Below are positions 23,175-33,025 of a stretch of 64,000 bases of DNA, one piece after another. Below the pieces are notes generated by a model, which was not told where the DNA came from, did not search any database, and was given only the letters and a program-made list of their open reading frames with translations. The position numbers and the translations under genes are program-made. The number at the start of each line of letters is the position of its first letter. Within the stretch, counting starts at the first letter, position 1. Origin of the DNA: Silene conica (Eukaryota; Streptophyta; Magnoliopsida; Caryophyllales; Caryophyllaceae); assembly GCA_029255685.2 (NCBI GenBank), contig CM055318.2, positions 9,987,001 through 10,051,000 of the forward strand, read 5' to 3'.

Positions 23175-23763
23175 GTAAAGAGGTTCAGCGGTCAACTTAA
23201 GACATAACCTAATTACCAAACACTCAGCAAGTATAAAGGTTCAGAGGCGACATCTTAACGCATGACCTAAATACCAAGTTCACAATATCAAGCAAGGACT
23301 CAGAGGCGAAAACTCAACGCATGGACCGACTATCACAGAACACTAGACTCAGAGGCGAAAACTCAACGCATGGACTAGCATTCAATTCACTATCACAAGT
23401 AAGGAAATCAGAGGCGAAAACTCAACGCATGTTCCCCTACTACATCACAAGGTACTAAACTCAGAGGCGAAAACTCAACGCATGTTCTAGCACCAAACAC
23501 CTGCACTCCGGGTAAGGTATGACAACCTGACTGCCCCGTCGTGCAGTTGCTCTACTCGTCAGACTCAGAGGCCAGCTTAAGGCATGTCCTCACGCGATCA
23601 CACATACATGTCTGGACTCAGAGGCGAAAACTCAACGCATGTCCCAGACACGACAAACAGACATGTATGGAACTCAGAGGCGAAAACTCAACGCATGTTC
23701 CCATACACGACAAACAATCTACGTATTAAGTTCAGAGGCCAGCTTAAGGCATAACTTAATACG
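23175..23763. repeat. Hairpin array in the Tekay LTR, constant loop and variable stems
   Basis: About ten units share the loop core CAGAGGCGAAAACTCAACG plus CATG (variant CAGAGGCCAGCTTAAGGCAT). Flanks differ from unit to unit yet pair across the loop. Examples: CGTATTAAGTT/AACTTAATACG, 11 of 11 (23722-23732, 23753-23763); TGTATGGAA/TTCCCATACA (23664-23672, 23698-23707); TGTCTGGA/TCCCAGACA (23609-23616, 23642-23650); AGTAAGGAA/TTCCCCTACT (23398-23406, 23432-23441); GGTACTAAA/TTCTAGCACC (23451-23459, 23485-23494). Two units (near 23300 and 23345) pair poorly. The copy in the other LTR is at about 30805-31393. Confidence 0.8.
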
Positions 23764-24054
23764 CATCAAAACAATATCATACAAGTCTATGAACTACTTT
23801 ATAGAACTACATTTAACTTCTAATCAACACTTAATTGACCCCGGGAACTAAGATGAGGGAGAGCCGGTTTCCCTTTCGGTTACCCGACCGGGGAGTCTCT
23901 ATCCTTACTCCATTCCCGAACCCAATATAATGTTGTCCATCCTCCGGGGACCTCAAATACATGTCAAAGGTACACAAAACGAGTTTCAACCAAAACCGAC
24001 TAACCATTTGAAAGTTACGATTAAATTACAAAATCAAAATAGCCTACAGGGGTC

Positions 24055-24450
24055 CCCAGCCGGTCGGCAGGCAGCCGGTCGGCAGGCAGCCGGTCGGCCG
24101 GCTGGTGACTTCTCAGCCTTCCCTTTCACTTTTGCACAAAACAGCACATGGACTCCCAGCCGGTCGGCAGGCAGCCGGTCGGCCGGCTGGGAACCCTATT
24201 CCCTAGCCTTTACAAATTTCGTAACCCAAAATCCCAAATGCACTCCCAGCCGGCTGGCAGGCGGCCGGTCTGCCGGCTGGGATCCCTTTCTACTTAAGGT
24301 CTTTCGCAAAGTACAAACACACCAGAGACTACCAGCCGGTCGGCAGGCAGCCGGTCGGCCGGCTGGCAGTTCAAGGCCTTTTCTCAAAAATTCGAAAAAC
24401 ACAAAGATGCGCTCTCAGCCGGTCGACCGGCGGCCGGTTGGTCGACCGGC
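24055..24450. repeat. GC-rich palindrome cluster in the Tekay LTR
   Basis: Five blocks of the form CCAGCCGG...CCGGCTGG with inner GCCGGTCGGCAGGCA repeats, in an otherwise AT-rich LTR. Some flanks extend the stem differently: GTC/GAC in block 1 (near 24053 and 24108), ACT/AGT in block 4 (near 24328 and 24370), and GCTCTC with an internal GTCGACC in block 5 (24410-24460). The other LTR has one fewer inner repeat in block 1. Confidence 0.8.
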
Positions 24451-25473
24451 TCAGAGAGCCTGTAACGCAAATCGCGTTTTCCAGCCAAGATCAAAATTCA
24501 TAAAATCGACATGTAAACTTCGACAACCACTACAAATATGATTTGCCCAACATCATAAACATCAATTATCACTAATCTAACAGCACATAAGTCCCATAAC
24601 AATCCTCAAACGAATTTAATAAGTATCCGTCGCAAAATGTGAAAAACTGAAAATAAGCTTATGAACAAGTAGCAACATCTTAAAGCATGAATTCTTCACA
24701 TATTCAACATCCTAAACATGTTACTAAGTTCCTTAACATAATACATGAACAAAATCAGAATCAAACATAAGAAACACAACAAAAGTGCTAATATACACAT
24801 AAAGGCCGAGTTTCTCATTATCGTCACCTTTCAAGCTAATCCGGCTAAAGATCCTCCTCAACTATGTAGCTATCGATGTCCGGGTTGTCCAATCCTTCAC
24901 CTACAAACACGAAAAACGGGTTTAAGAACATCAAAACGGAATTTATGTAAAACAGGCCAGATTTCGAAATGAAGGGATTGAGAAACGGAAGTGATAGATG
25001 GCTTGGAAATTGAATGAGGATTTCGAAAATGATATTTTTACCTTGATTTGATCGATGGATGATGAAGAAAAGATCAAAATAAGAAGATGTTTATGGAGGT
25101 TTTGTAGAAATATGGTTTACAGTGAAAGGAGTTGTGAGGAAGATGAATTATGACGACTTAAGGGTTTTTAGGGGTTTATGTAGTTGTCCTTTCCGTATTA
25201 TGAAACGGGTTAGGAAAATAGAACGGGTATTTGTGCTACGAGTTTAAGCCTTACCGAGTTTGTATTCGTCTTAAGGACTTAAGGTTCTTAAGACGGATCT
25301 TACTTTTAAATTAAAATCTTTCGAAATAAATTATTAAAATATTATTTTATACGTAAAATAGTTTAAAACGCTTAAATTAGATTTTACGAAAATACGGGCT
25401 GTTACAATCACCCCAACTTCAAAAAGTTTCGTCCTCGAAACTCGAACGAAGATAAAAATCTATATACTATACC

Positions 25474-27855
25474 TCAATCGAATAAGAAGGGATGCGCAGC
25501 ACGCATCGATGCTTCAGTCTCCCAAGTCTGCTCCTCGACCTCACCGCAACGCCATAAAATCTTCACCAAGGGCACCACCTTGCTCCTAAGCTTCCTCTCC
25601 TGTCGGTCAAGGATCTTCACTGGACGCTCCTCGAAAGCAAGACTCGGCTCCAGGTTCTCGATCTCTCGGTGCAGTACATGACTCGGATCACTAACATATC
25701 TGCGGAGCTGGGAAACGTGAAAGACGTTATGAACCTTGCCCAAGCTAGGAGGCAAGTCCAAACGATAAGCTACGGCGCCAATCTTCTTCGCGATCACAAA
25801 AGGTCCAATGAACTTAGGGCTCAGCTTGCCCTTAACGCCAAACCTTTTGACGCCTTTCATCGGAGACACTCTCAAAAAGACACTGTCACCCTCCTCAAAC
25901 TCTAAGGGTTGACGAAGGACATCAGCATAGGACTTCTGCCGGTCCTGAGCGGCCTTCATCCTATTCCTAATGAGCTGTACACGGTCAATGGTCTCAGCTA
26001 GCTGATCAGGTCCAAGGTCGCGCACGTCACTCGCCTGATCCCAACAGATCGGGCTACGACACTTCCTACCATAAAGAGCCTCGTACGGAGCCATACCAAT
26101 GGAAGCATGATAACTGTTGTTGTAAGAAAACTCTACCAACGGCAAACACTGCTCCCAAGAACTCTGAAAATCGAGGGCACAAGCGCGGAGCAAATCCTCT
26201 AGAGTCTGAATGGTCCTCTCGGATTGCCCATCGGTCGCGGCATGAAAAGCAGTACTCATCAACAAACGGCTACCCATAGCCTCCTTCAAAGCCTTCCAGA
26301 ACCTGGAACAAAATCTCGGATCTCGATCTGAAACGATCTCTCTCGGCACGCCATGATATCGGACTACCTCAGCAATATAAGCCCTAGCTAAACGATCCAT
26401 GTCCCACGTCTCTCTGATCGGCACGAATCTGGCACACTTAGTTAGACGATCAACAATAACCCAAATCGCATCTTTGCCTCCCACAGTCTTAGGCAAAGCT
26501 GTCACAAAATCCATAGATATGCATTCCCACTTCCACTGAGGAACGGGAAGCGGCTGTAACAAACCACCAGGCCTCCTATGCTCTATCTTGACTTGCTGAC
26601 AAGTCAAGCACCTACTAACGTAATCCAAGATCTTCTTCTTCACACCAGGCCACCAAAACATAAGCCTCAAATCCTTGTGCATTTTCTCTCCTCCTGGATG
26701 AACGGAATATGGTGACAAGTGAGCCTCATCAAGAACTCTCTTCCTCAAATCTGGCACATCAGGAACATACATCCTACCACGGAACCTAAGGAAACCATTA
26801 GCATCAATCACCAAGTCAGGTGCAACACCACTCGAAATCTTAGCCTCGAACTTCTTGAAATCGGCATCTGAAGGTAAACTCTGGCGAATCTCCCAATATA
26901 AAGACGGCTCGGCAGTCATAGCAGCTAACCAATCAAAACCACTACCCACCATCTCTAATCTCAGCTTCCGGAACTCGGAACACAACTCATCGGGCAATAC
27001 ACGCATGGCACTAATCGAGTGAGAAGTCTTGCGGCTAAGCGCATCAGCAACTACATTGGCTTTTCCCTCATGATATAACAACTCAAGGTCGTAATCTTTC
27101 ACCAACTCTAGCCAACGTCTCTGTCTCATGTTAAGGTCTTTCTGGGTAAAGATGTACTTAAGACTCTTGTGATCTGTGAAAATACGGCAATGGGATCCAA
27201 TCAGGTAATGTCGCCACATCTTCAAAGCATGAACGACTGCGGCTAACTCCAAATCATGTGTCGGATAGTTCACCTCATGAACTCTCAACTGCCTAGATGA
27301 ATAGGCTATCACCTTCCCACTTTGCATCAGAACACATCCTAGCCCTAACATCGAAGCATCACAATACACATCGAAGTCCACTCCGATCTCTGGCAAAGCT
27401 AACACGGGGGCGGAAGTCAATCTGGTCTTCAACTCCTGAAAAGAACTCTCGCACTTGTCGGTCCAAACAAACTTAGCTTCCTGCTTCTTCAGTAACTGAG
27501 TCATCGGGCGAGCTAATCTGGAGAAATCCTCAACAAATCTACGATAATAACCAGCCAATCCAAGGAAACTACGGATCTCCCCAACATCTTTGGGACTCTC
27601 CCAATCGACTACGGCCTCAATCTTCGCAGGATCAACCATAACTCCCTCACTAGATATCACATGTCCAAGAAATGCAACCTTAGAAAGCCAAAACTCACAC
27701 TTAGAGAACTTCGCGAACCACTTCTGTCGACGTAAAATCCCAAGAATCAATCTAAGATGCTCAGCATGCTCCTCATCGGTCTTAGAGTAAATGAGGATAT
27801 CATCGATAAACACCACAACACAAGTGTCAAGATACTCACTAAAGGTACGGTTCAT
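25474..27855 (-). CDS. Tekay pol, C-terminal part: RT active site, RNase H, integrase, chromodomain
   Basis: 793 codons, in the same frame as gag and the first pol segment but separated from the latter by TAG at 27856-27858. It begins two residues after conserved NAPAIFMD and carries the RT catalytic box FIDD (residues 16-19 of this segment), RNase H ([32 protein letters not shown]), integrase with an HHCC zinc region ([20 protein letters not shown], then CLTCQQVK) and D,D,E core ([29 protein letters not shown]). The C-terminus ([20 protein letters not shown], then [19 protein letters not shown]) is a Tekay-type chromodomain, thought to guide integration to heterochromatin. Apart from the stop upstream, the frame is intact. 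Confidence 0.9.
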   Translation of the reverse strand: MNRTFSEYLDTCVVVFIDDILIYSKTDEEHAEHLRLILGILRRQKWFAKFSKCEFWLSKVAFLGHVISSEGVMVDPAKIEAVVDWESPKDVGEIRSFLGLAGYYRRFVEDFSRLARPMTQLLKKQEAKFVWTDKCESSFQELKTRLTSAPVLALPEIGVDFDVYCDASMLGLGCVLMQSGKVIAYSSRQLRVHEVNYPTHDLELAAVVHALKMWRHYLIGSHCRIFTDHKSLKYIFTQKDLNMRQRRWLELVKDYDLELLYHEGKANVVADALSRKTSHSISAMRVLPDELCSEFRKLRLEMVGSGFDWLAAMTAEPSLYWEIRQSLPSDADFKKFEAKISSGVAPDLVIDANGFLRFRGRMYVPDVPDLRKRVLDEAHLSPYSVHPGGEKMHKDLRLMFWWPGVKKKILDYVSRCLTCQQVKIEHRRPGGLLQPLPVPQWKWECISMDFVTALPKTVGGKDAIWVIVDRLTKCARFVPIRETWDMDRLARAYIAEVVRYHGVPREIVSDRDPRFCSRFWKALKEAMGSRLLMSTAFHAATDGQSERTIQTLEDLLRACALDFQSSWEQCLPLVEFSYNNSYHASIGMAPYEALYGRKCRSPICWDQASDVRDLGPDQLAETIDRVQLIRNRMKAAQDRQKSYADVLRQPLEFEEGDSVFLRVSPMKGVKRFGVKGKLSPKFIGPFVIAKKIGAVAYRLDLPPSLGKVHNVFHVSQLRRYVSDPSHVLHREIENLEPSLAFEERPVKILDRQERKLRSKVVPLVKILWRCGEVEEQTWETEASMRAAHPFLFD

Positions 27856-28473
27856 CTAATCCATGAAAATAGCAGGTGCGTTAGTCAACCCAAAAGGCAT
27901 AACCACGAACTCAAAATGCCCATATCTGGTACGAAAAGCAGTCTTCGCAATATCAGCCTCTCTCACTGGAATCTGATGATAACCCGATCGAAGATCAATC
28001 TTAGAAAACCTAGAAGCACCTCTCAACTGATCAAACAAGTCATCTATCCTAGGCAAAGGATATCTGTTCTTCACGGTCACTCGGTTCAGCTCTCTATAGT
28101 CAATGCAAAGTCTCATGGAACCATCTTTCTTCTTAACGAACAAAACGGGAGCACCCCACGGAGAAGCACTAGGTCTAATGAAACCTTTCTCGATCATCTC
28201 TTCCAATTGCTGCTTCAACTCTTTCAACTCTGGCGGAGCCATACGGTATGGAGCTTTGGAAATCGGTCTGGTACCTGGAACAAGCTCTATGGTAAACTCC
28301 ACATCTCTCTCTGGCGGTATCCCTAGCAAGTCATCTGGGAACACATCTGGATACTCACAAACAATGATTACATCTTCAAGCTTCGGTAGCGATGGCTTAG
28401 CAGCTGTAACAACACACAGGAAGGCTTGGCAACCCTTCCTAAGAAGATGAGAAGCTTTCATCGAAGAAATCAC
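27856..28473 (-). CDS. Tekay pol, N-terminal part of reverse transcriptase
   Basis: 205 codons from an internal Met; the frame is in fact open from the gag stop at 28546, so the biological segment is 28545-27856. It includes [20 protein letters not shown], then [17 protein letters not shown] and [13 protein letters not shown], then [15 protein letters not shown] and [12 protein letters not shown], which are RT fingers/palm motifs of Ty3/gypsy. It stops at a TAG just before the FIDD box, so as encoded the RT is split at its active site. The codon is most simply a TTG (Leu) to TAG change. In the same frame as gag. Confidence 0.85.
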   Translation of the reverse strand: MISSMKASHLLRKGCQAFLCVVTAAKPSLPKLEDVIIVCEYPDVFPDDLLGIPPERDVEFTIELVPGTRPISKAPYRMAPPELKELKQQLEEMIEKGFIRPSASPWGAPVLFVKKKDGSMRLCIDYRELNRVTVKNRYPLPRIDDLFDQLRGASRFSKIDLRSGYHQIPVREADIAKTAFRTRYGHFEFVVMPFGLTNAPAIFMD

Positions 28474-28545
28474 TCGAACACCCTTTTGAGGGCGAGTTCC
28501 CCTATAGGAAACACGAACTCCTGAAGAACTCCTGAAGCAGATTTT

Positions 28546-29913
28546 CTAGTCGCGACACTCGAAGCGAGCATGGTATCGCGATAACCAATCCATACCGAGG
28601 ATAATGTCAAACTCCTCGAGAGGAAATCTCAGTAAGTCCGCTGGAAATGTGGCTTGACCAATAATAATAGGAACATCCCTATGGGACGAAGAGCAGGAAA
28701 ACACGTCTCCAGAAGGTAAGGAAATAGAAGTCTCCTCAACCAATGAAGACTCAAGAGCTAGACGGTCTGCGAACTGAGTCGATATAAATGATAAAGAAGC
28801 TCCAGTATCGAACAAAATAAGGCACTCAGCGCCAAGAACAGAAAAGATACTGGCAACAATGTCTGGATGAGCCTCTGCCTCAGCCATAGTCATCACGAAG
28901 ATCTTCCCCTTCGGCTTTCCTCCTCTGGTCGCTGCAGCAGCAGTGGCAGCCTTGCCAAGAACAATATCCTTCTCAGGACAATCAAAGGACCTATGCCCAT
29001 ATCCATTACAAGTATACCACTTATAGGCATTCTTGAAACAATCAAACCCTGGATGAAGCGGTTTACCACAACGGCGGCAAACAGTAGAAGCAGTGTCGGT
29101 GTGAAATGTGGTCTTAGCAACCGGAGCAGAGAACCTCTCAAAACGCTTCTTCTGAGAAGAAGGCGAAGAAGTAGAAGGAACAAATGGTCTCTTCCCCTGG
29201 TACACTGATCTCTGGTGAGGTGTCACACTAGTAGAAGCGGCACGGGTCTCAGCATCTATGGCACGAATAGAACTCTCGGCCCAAATAGCATCATCATATA
29301 CCTCCACAAAAGAAGTCGAATCTCGACGAACCATGCTCTCGATGCGTGGCCCTAGCTTGCCACGGTAAAAGTAGACTCTCTCGGCCTCATCTCTGACAAA
29401 TCTCGATGCGAACTGAGCAAGTTGATTGAAATGGTCTGTGAACTCCTGAACTGACACCTTGCCTTGTTTTAAATCCATGAATTCTTTGAGTCGCTGTGAT
29501 CTGAGTTCTTTAGGATAGAACCTCGTCTCGAGCTTATCCTTAAAAGCATCCCAATCGAACAATGGATCAAGAGTGAAGGTAGGTCCAGTCAACGCCCACC
29601 ACCTATCGGCCTCAAGGGTAAGAAAGTGAGTGGCTAGCCGCACTCTATCCTCTCTACCCACCGAATACATAGTGAAGCTCTTTTCCATCTCTCTGAACCA
29701 CTCGGTAAGAGCTACCGGATCAACCTCGCCACCATATGTCTTCACTTGGCTACGGGACATCTGCGAAGCTATCCATGAGAAACTACCAGGACGATTAGCC
29801 TCGTTGCCTGGCGGTGGAGGAGGTGGAACATTCTCTGCTTGCTGTCTCAGAGTCTCAAGCAAATGCTGAATTGCTTGCAGCACAATGTTATCAGCAGCCC
29901 TAGGTCTCACCAT
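28546..29913 (-). CDS. Tekay gag-protease
   Basis: 455 codons. Residues about 45-215 are the gypsy capsid region (ALTEWFREMEKSF, RFYPKELRSQRLKEFMDLKQ). A CCHC zinc knuckle is intact at C279-x2-C282-x4-H287-x4-C292. A second knuckle (C302, H307, C312) has Trp at 299 where the first Cys is expected, so only one knuckle is complete. The aspartic protease triad is D369-T-G (LFDTGASLSFIS). The frame ends at TAG 28546-28548, where the simplest ancestor is CAG (Gln), and continues open into pol in the same frame. Its start lies 153 bp from the primer site, giving a short leader. Confidence 0.9.
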   Translation of the reverse strand: MVRPRAADNIVLQAIQHLLETLRQQAENVPPPPPPGNEANRPGSFSWIASQMSRSQVKTYGGEVDPVALTEWFREMEKSFTMYSVGREDRVRLATHFLTLEADRWWALTGPTFTLDPLFDWDAFKDKLETRFYPKELRSQRLKEFMDLKQGKVSVQEFTDHFNQLAQFASRFVRDEAERVYFYRGKLGPRIESMVRRDSTSFVEVYDDAIWAESSIRAIDAETRAASTSVTPHQRSVYQGKRPFVPSTSSPSSQKKRFERFSAPVAKTTFHTDTASTVCRRCGKPLHPGFDCFKNAYKWYTCNGYGHRSFDCPEKDIVLGKAATAAAATRGGKPKGKIFVMTMAEAEAHPDIVASIFSVLGAECLILFDTGASLSFISTQFADRLALESSLVEETSISLPSGDVFSCSSSHRDVPIIIGQATFPADLLRFPLEEFDIILGMDWLSRYHARFECRD

Positions 29914-30065
29914 CCTTCAAAAGAGAAAACAAGTATTAGCTTACCAATTAGCATTCACAAATAGACTACAAAATAAGTCCTTAGATCTACCCATCTCTCA
30001 TTCATTATTTATTTATTTGGTCAAGTTAAGGTTGGGGGTCACATGAGTGCGTCGGGAGCAATAAT

Positions 30066-30077
30066 GCTCTGATACCA
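30066..30077 (-). other. Primer binding site of the Tekay element (tRNA-iMet)
   Basis: TGGTATCAGAGC on the minus strand, two bases inside the 5' LTR boundary at 30080. Confidence 0.85.
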
Positions 30078-30079
30078 AC

Positions 30080-33020
30080 TGTAAAACCCCTCGCGAAAGC
30101 GGAAATATAAACACATAAAAGTACCAAAAATGCAGCGGAATTAAAACTTTTTAACAAACTAAACAACATGCGAGAAATCTTAAACTGAACAGAAACTGAA
30201 ACTGAAATAAAACCAAAATAGATAAGTAGCAGTTCTAAGTATCAAAAACAAATATGTACATCAGCCTGGGATGGAACATCCCTAAAGGCACCAAAACGAA
30301 AGTATGAAAGTCTAAGAGTCTAGCTAGGCGATATAAGGTAAGTCATATGATGACAGCAGGATCATCACTCGCTAGCCCTCTCGTGAACCCATCTCCAACC
30401 AGCATGTACCTACATACATGAAAACATGTACGCCACAATCAGTGGGGAGTGACTAGAGTTCTCCTAGCCACCTTTTGTGACAACACGTAACACATAAAAC
30501 AATACAGAATACTCCAACATATATCAACATGTGAAGCATAAATATCTCATCAACTGATCTCTAACTATCATGCAGACTCTAGTGCACGGCTCTCAACCAA
30601 CTTCATAAACCGTTAGGAAGGAGAGCCGGTCTCCCTACTGGTTGCCCAGTCGGGGGGTCTTTCAATCCAACTATTTATGAAACCGATAAAAGAGTCATCC
30701 AATGCCTTGGATGAATAGATTACAACTCAAGCAATACATTCATTAACTTCAACATGCATATCTGACACTGTACCAAACTCTAAGGCAAGCAGATATAACA
30801 TCAAGTAAAGAGGTTCAGCGGTCAACTTAAGACATAACCTAATTACCAAACACTCAGCAAGTATAAAGGTTCAGAGGCGACATCTTAACGCATGACCTAA
30901 ATACCAAGTTCACAATATCAAGCAAGGACTCAGAGGCGAAAACTCAACGCATGGACCGACTATCACAGAACACTAGACTCAGAGGCGAAAACTCAACGCA
31001 TGGACTAGCATTCAATTCACTATCACAAGTAAGGAACTCAGAGGCGAAAACTCAACGCATGTTCCCCTACTACATCACAAGGTACTAAACTCAGAGGCGA
31101 AAACTCAACGCATGTTCTAGCACCAAACACCTGCACTCCGGGTAAGGTATGACAATCTGACTGCCCCGTCGTGCAGTTGCTCTACTCGTCAGACTCAGAG
31201 GCCAGCTTAAGGCATGTCCTGACGCGATCACACATACATGTCTGGACTCAGAGGCGAAAACTCAACGCATGTCCCAGACACGACAAACAGACATGTATGG
31301 AACTCAGAGGCGAAAACTCAACGCATGTTCTCATACACGACAAACAATCTATGTATTAAGTTCAGAGGCCAGCTTAAGGCATAACTTAATACGCATCAAA
31401 ACAATATCATACAAGTCTATGAACTACTTTATAGAACTACCTTTAACTTCTAATCAACACTTAATTGACCCCGGGAACTAAGACGAGGGAGAGCCGGTTT
31501 CCCTTTCGGTTACCCGACCGGGGGGTCTCTATCCTTACTCCATTCCCGAACCCAATATAATGTTGTCCATCCTCCGGGGACCTCAAATACATGTCAAAGG
31601 TACACAAAACGAGTTTCAACCAAAACCGACTAACCATTTGAAAGTTACGATTAAATTACAAAATCAAAATAGCCTACAGGGGTCCCCAGCCGGTCGGCAG
31701 GCAGCCGGTCGGCCGGCTGGTGACCTCTCAGCCTTCCCTTTCACTTTTGCACAAAACAGCACATGGACTCCCAGCCGGTCGGTAGCAGCCGGTCGGCCGG
31801 CTGGGAACCCTATTCCCTAGCCTTTACAAATTTCGTAACCCAAAATCCCAAATGCACTCCCAGCCGGCTGGCAGGCGGCCGGTCTGCCGGCTGGGATCCC
31901 TTTCTACTTAAGGTCTTTCGCAAAGTACAAACACACCAGAGACTACCAGCCGGTCGGCAGGCAGCCGGTCGGCCGGCTGGCAGTTCAAGGCCTTTTCTCA
32001 AAAATTCGAAAAACACAAAGATGCGCTCTCAGCCGGTCGACCGGCGGCCGGTTGGTCGACCGGCTCAGAGAGCCTGTAACGCAAATCGCGTTTTCCAGCC
32101 AAGATCAAAATTCATAAAATCGACATGTAAACTTCGACAACCACTACAAATATGATTTGCCCAACATCATAAACATCAATTATCACTAATCTAACAGCAC
32201 ATAAGTCCAATAACAATCCTCAAACGAATTTAATAAGTATCCGTCGCAAAATGTGAAAAACTGAAAATAAGCTTATGAACAAGTAACAACATCTTAAAGC
32301 ATGAATTCTTCACATATTCAACATCCTAAACATGTTACTAAGTTCCTTAACATAATACATGAACAAAATCAGAATCAAACATAAGAAACACAACAAAAGT
32401 GCTAATATACACATAAAGGCCGAGTTTCTCATTATCGTCACCTTTCAAGCTAATCCGGCTAAAGATCCTCCTCAACTATGTAGCTATCGATGTCCGGGTT
32501 GTCCAATCCTTCACCTACAAACACGAAAAACGGGTTTAAGAACATCAAAACGGAATTTATGTAAAACAGGCCAGATTTCGAAATGAAGGGATTGAGAAAC
32601 GGAAGTGATAGATGACTTGGAAATTAAATGAGGATTCCGAAAATGATATTTTTACCTTGATTTGATCGATGGATGATGAAGAAAAGATCAAAATAAGAAG
32701 ATGTTTATGGAGGTTTTGTAGAAATATGGTTTACAGTGAAAGGAGTTGTGAGGAAGATGAATTATGACGACTTAAGGGTTTTTAGGGGTTTATGTAGCTG
32801 TCCTTTCCGTATTATGAATCGGGTTAGGAAAATAGAACGGGTATTTGTGTTACGAGTTTAAGCCTTACCGAGTTTGTATTCGTCTTAAGGACTTAAGGTT
32901 CTTAAGACGGATCTTACTTTTAAATTAAAATCTTTCGAAATAAATTATTAAAATATTATTTTATACGTAAAATAGTTTAAAACGCTTAAATTAGATTTTA
33001 CGAAAATACGGGCTGTTACA
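30080..33020 (-). repeat. Tekay 5' LTR
   Basis: 2941 bp, partner of 22450-25406. It carries the same hairpin array (about 30805-31393) and GC-rich cluster (about 31685-32065). In the perfect 11-bp stem, one C-G pair is a U-G wobble here (CGTATTAAG reads TGTATTAAG), so pairing is retained. Confidence 0.92.
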
Positions 33021-33025
33021 CGAAG

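Larger units (their letters stand above)
22450..25406 (-). repeat. Tekay 3' LTR
   Basis: 2957 bp, TGTAAAACCCC...GCTGTTACA on the plus strand. It contains a hairpin array (23175-23763) and a GC-rich palindrome cluster (24055-24450). Adjacent on the internal side lies the purine tract (minus strand GTTGGGGTGAT, 25407-25417). Confidence 0.92.
22450..33020 (-). mobile_element. Tekay-type Ty3/gypsy chromovirus (minus strand)
   Basis: Complete 10,571-bp element with TSD CGAAG (22445-22449, 33021-33025) inserted in E2. The LTRs are 22450-25406 (2957 bp, the 3' LTR) and 30080-33020 (2941 bp, the 5' LTR), starting TGTAAAACCCC and ending GGGCTGTTACA. By eye they differ at about 20 positions plus a repeat-number change in a GC-rich segment, so the insertion is young. 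Primer site at 30066-30077. Order: gag, protease, reverse transcriptase, RNase H, integrase, C-terminal chromodomain. That order and the domain sequences fit the Tekay/Del clade. Two in-frame TAG codons (28546-28548, 27856-27858) interrupt an otherwise single reading frame. Confidence 0.92.

Noticed and set aside
23541..24541. Open frames in the Tekay LTR (Arg/Ala/Gly-rich proteins), with duplicates at 31171-32155
   Set aside because: They translate GC-rich and tandem LTR repeats, differ between the two LTRs by repeat number, and have no family features.
27590..29208. Plus-strand open frames over the gypsy gag-pol
   Set aside because: They are antisense shadows of well-supported gag and pol domains on the minus strand.
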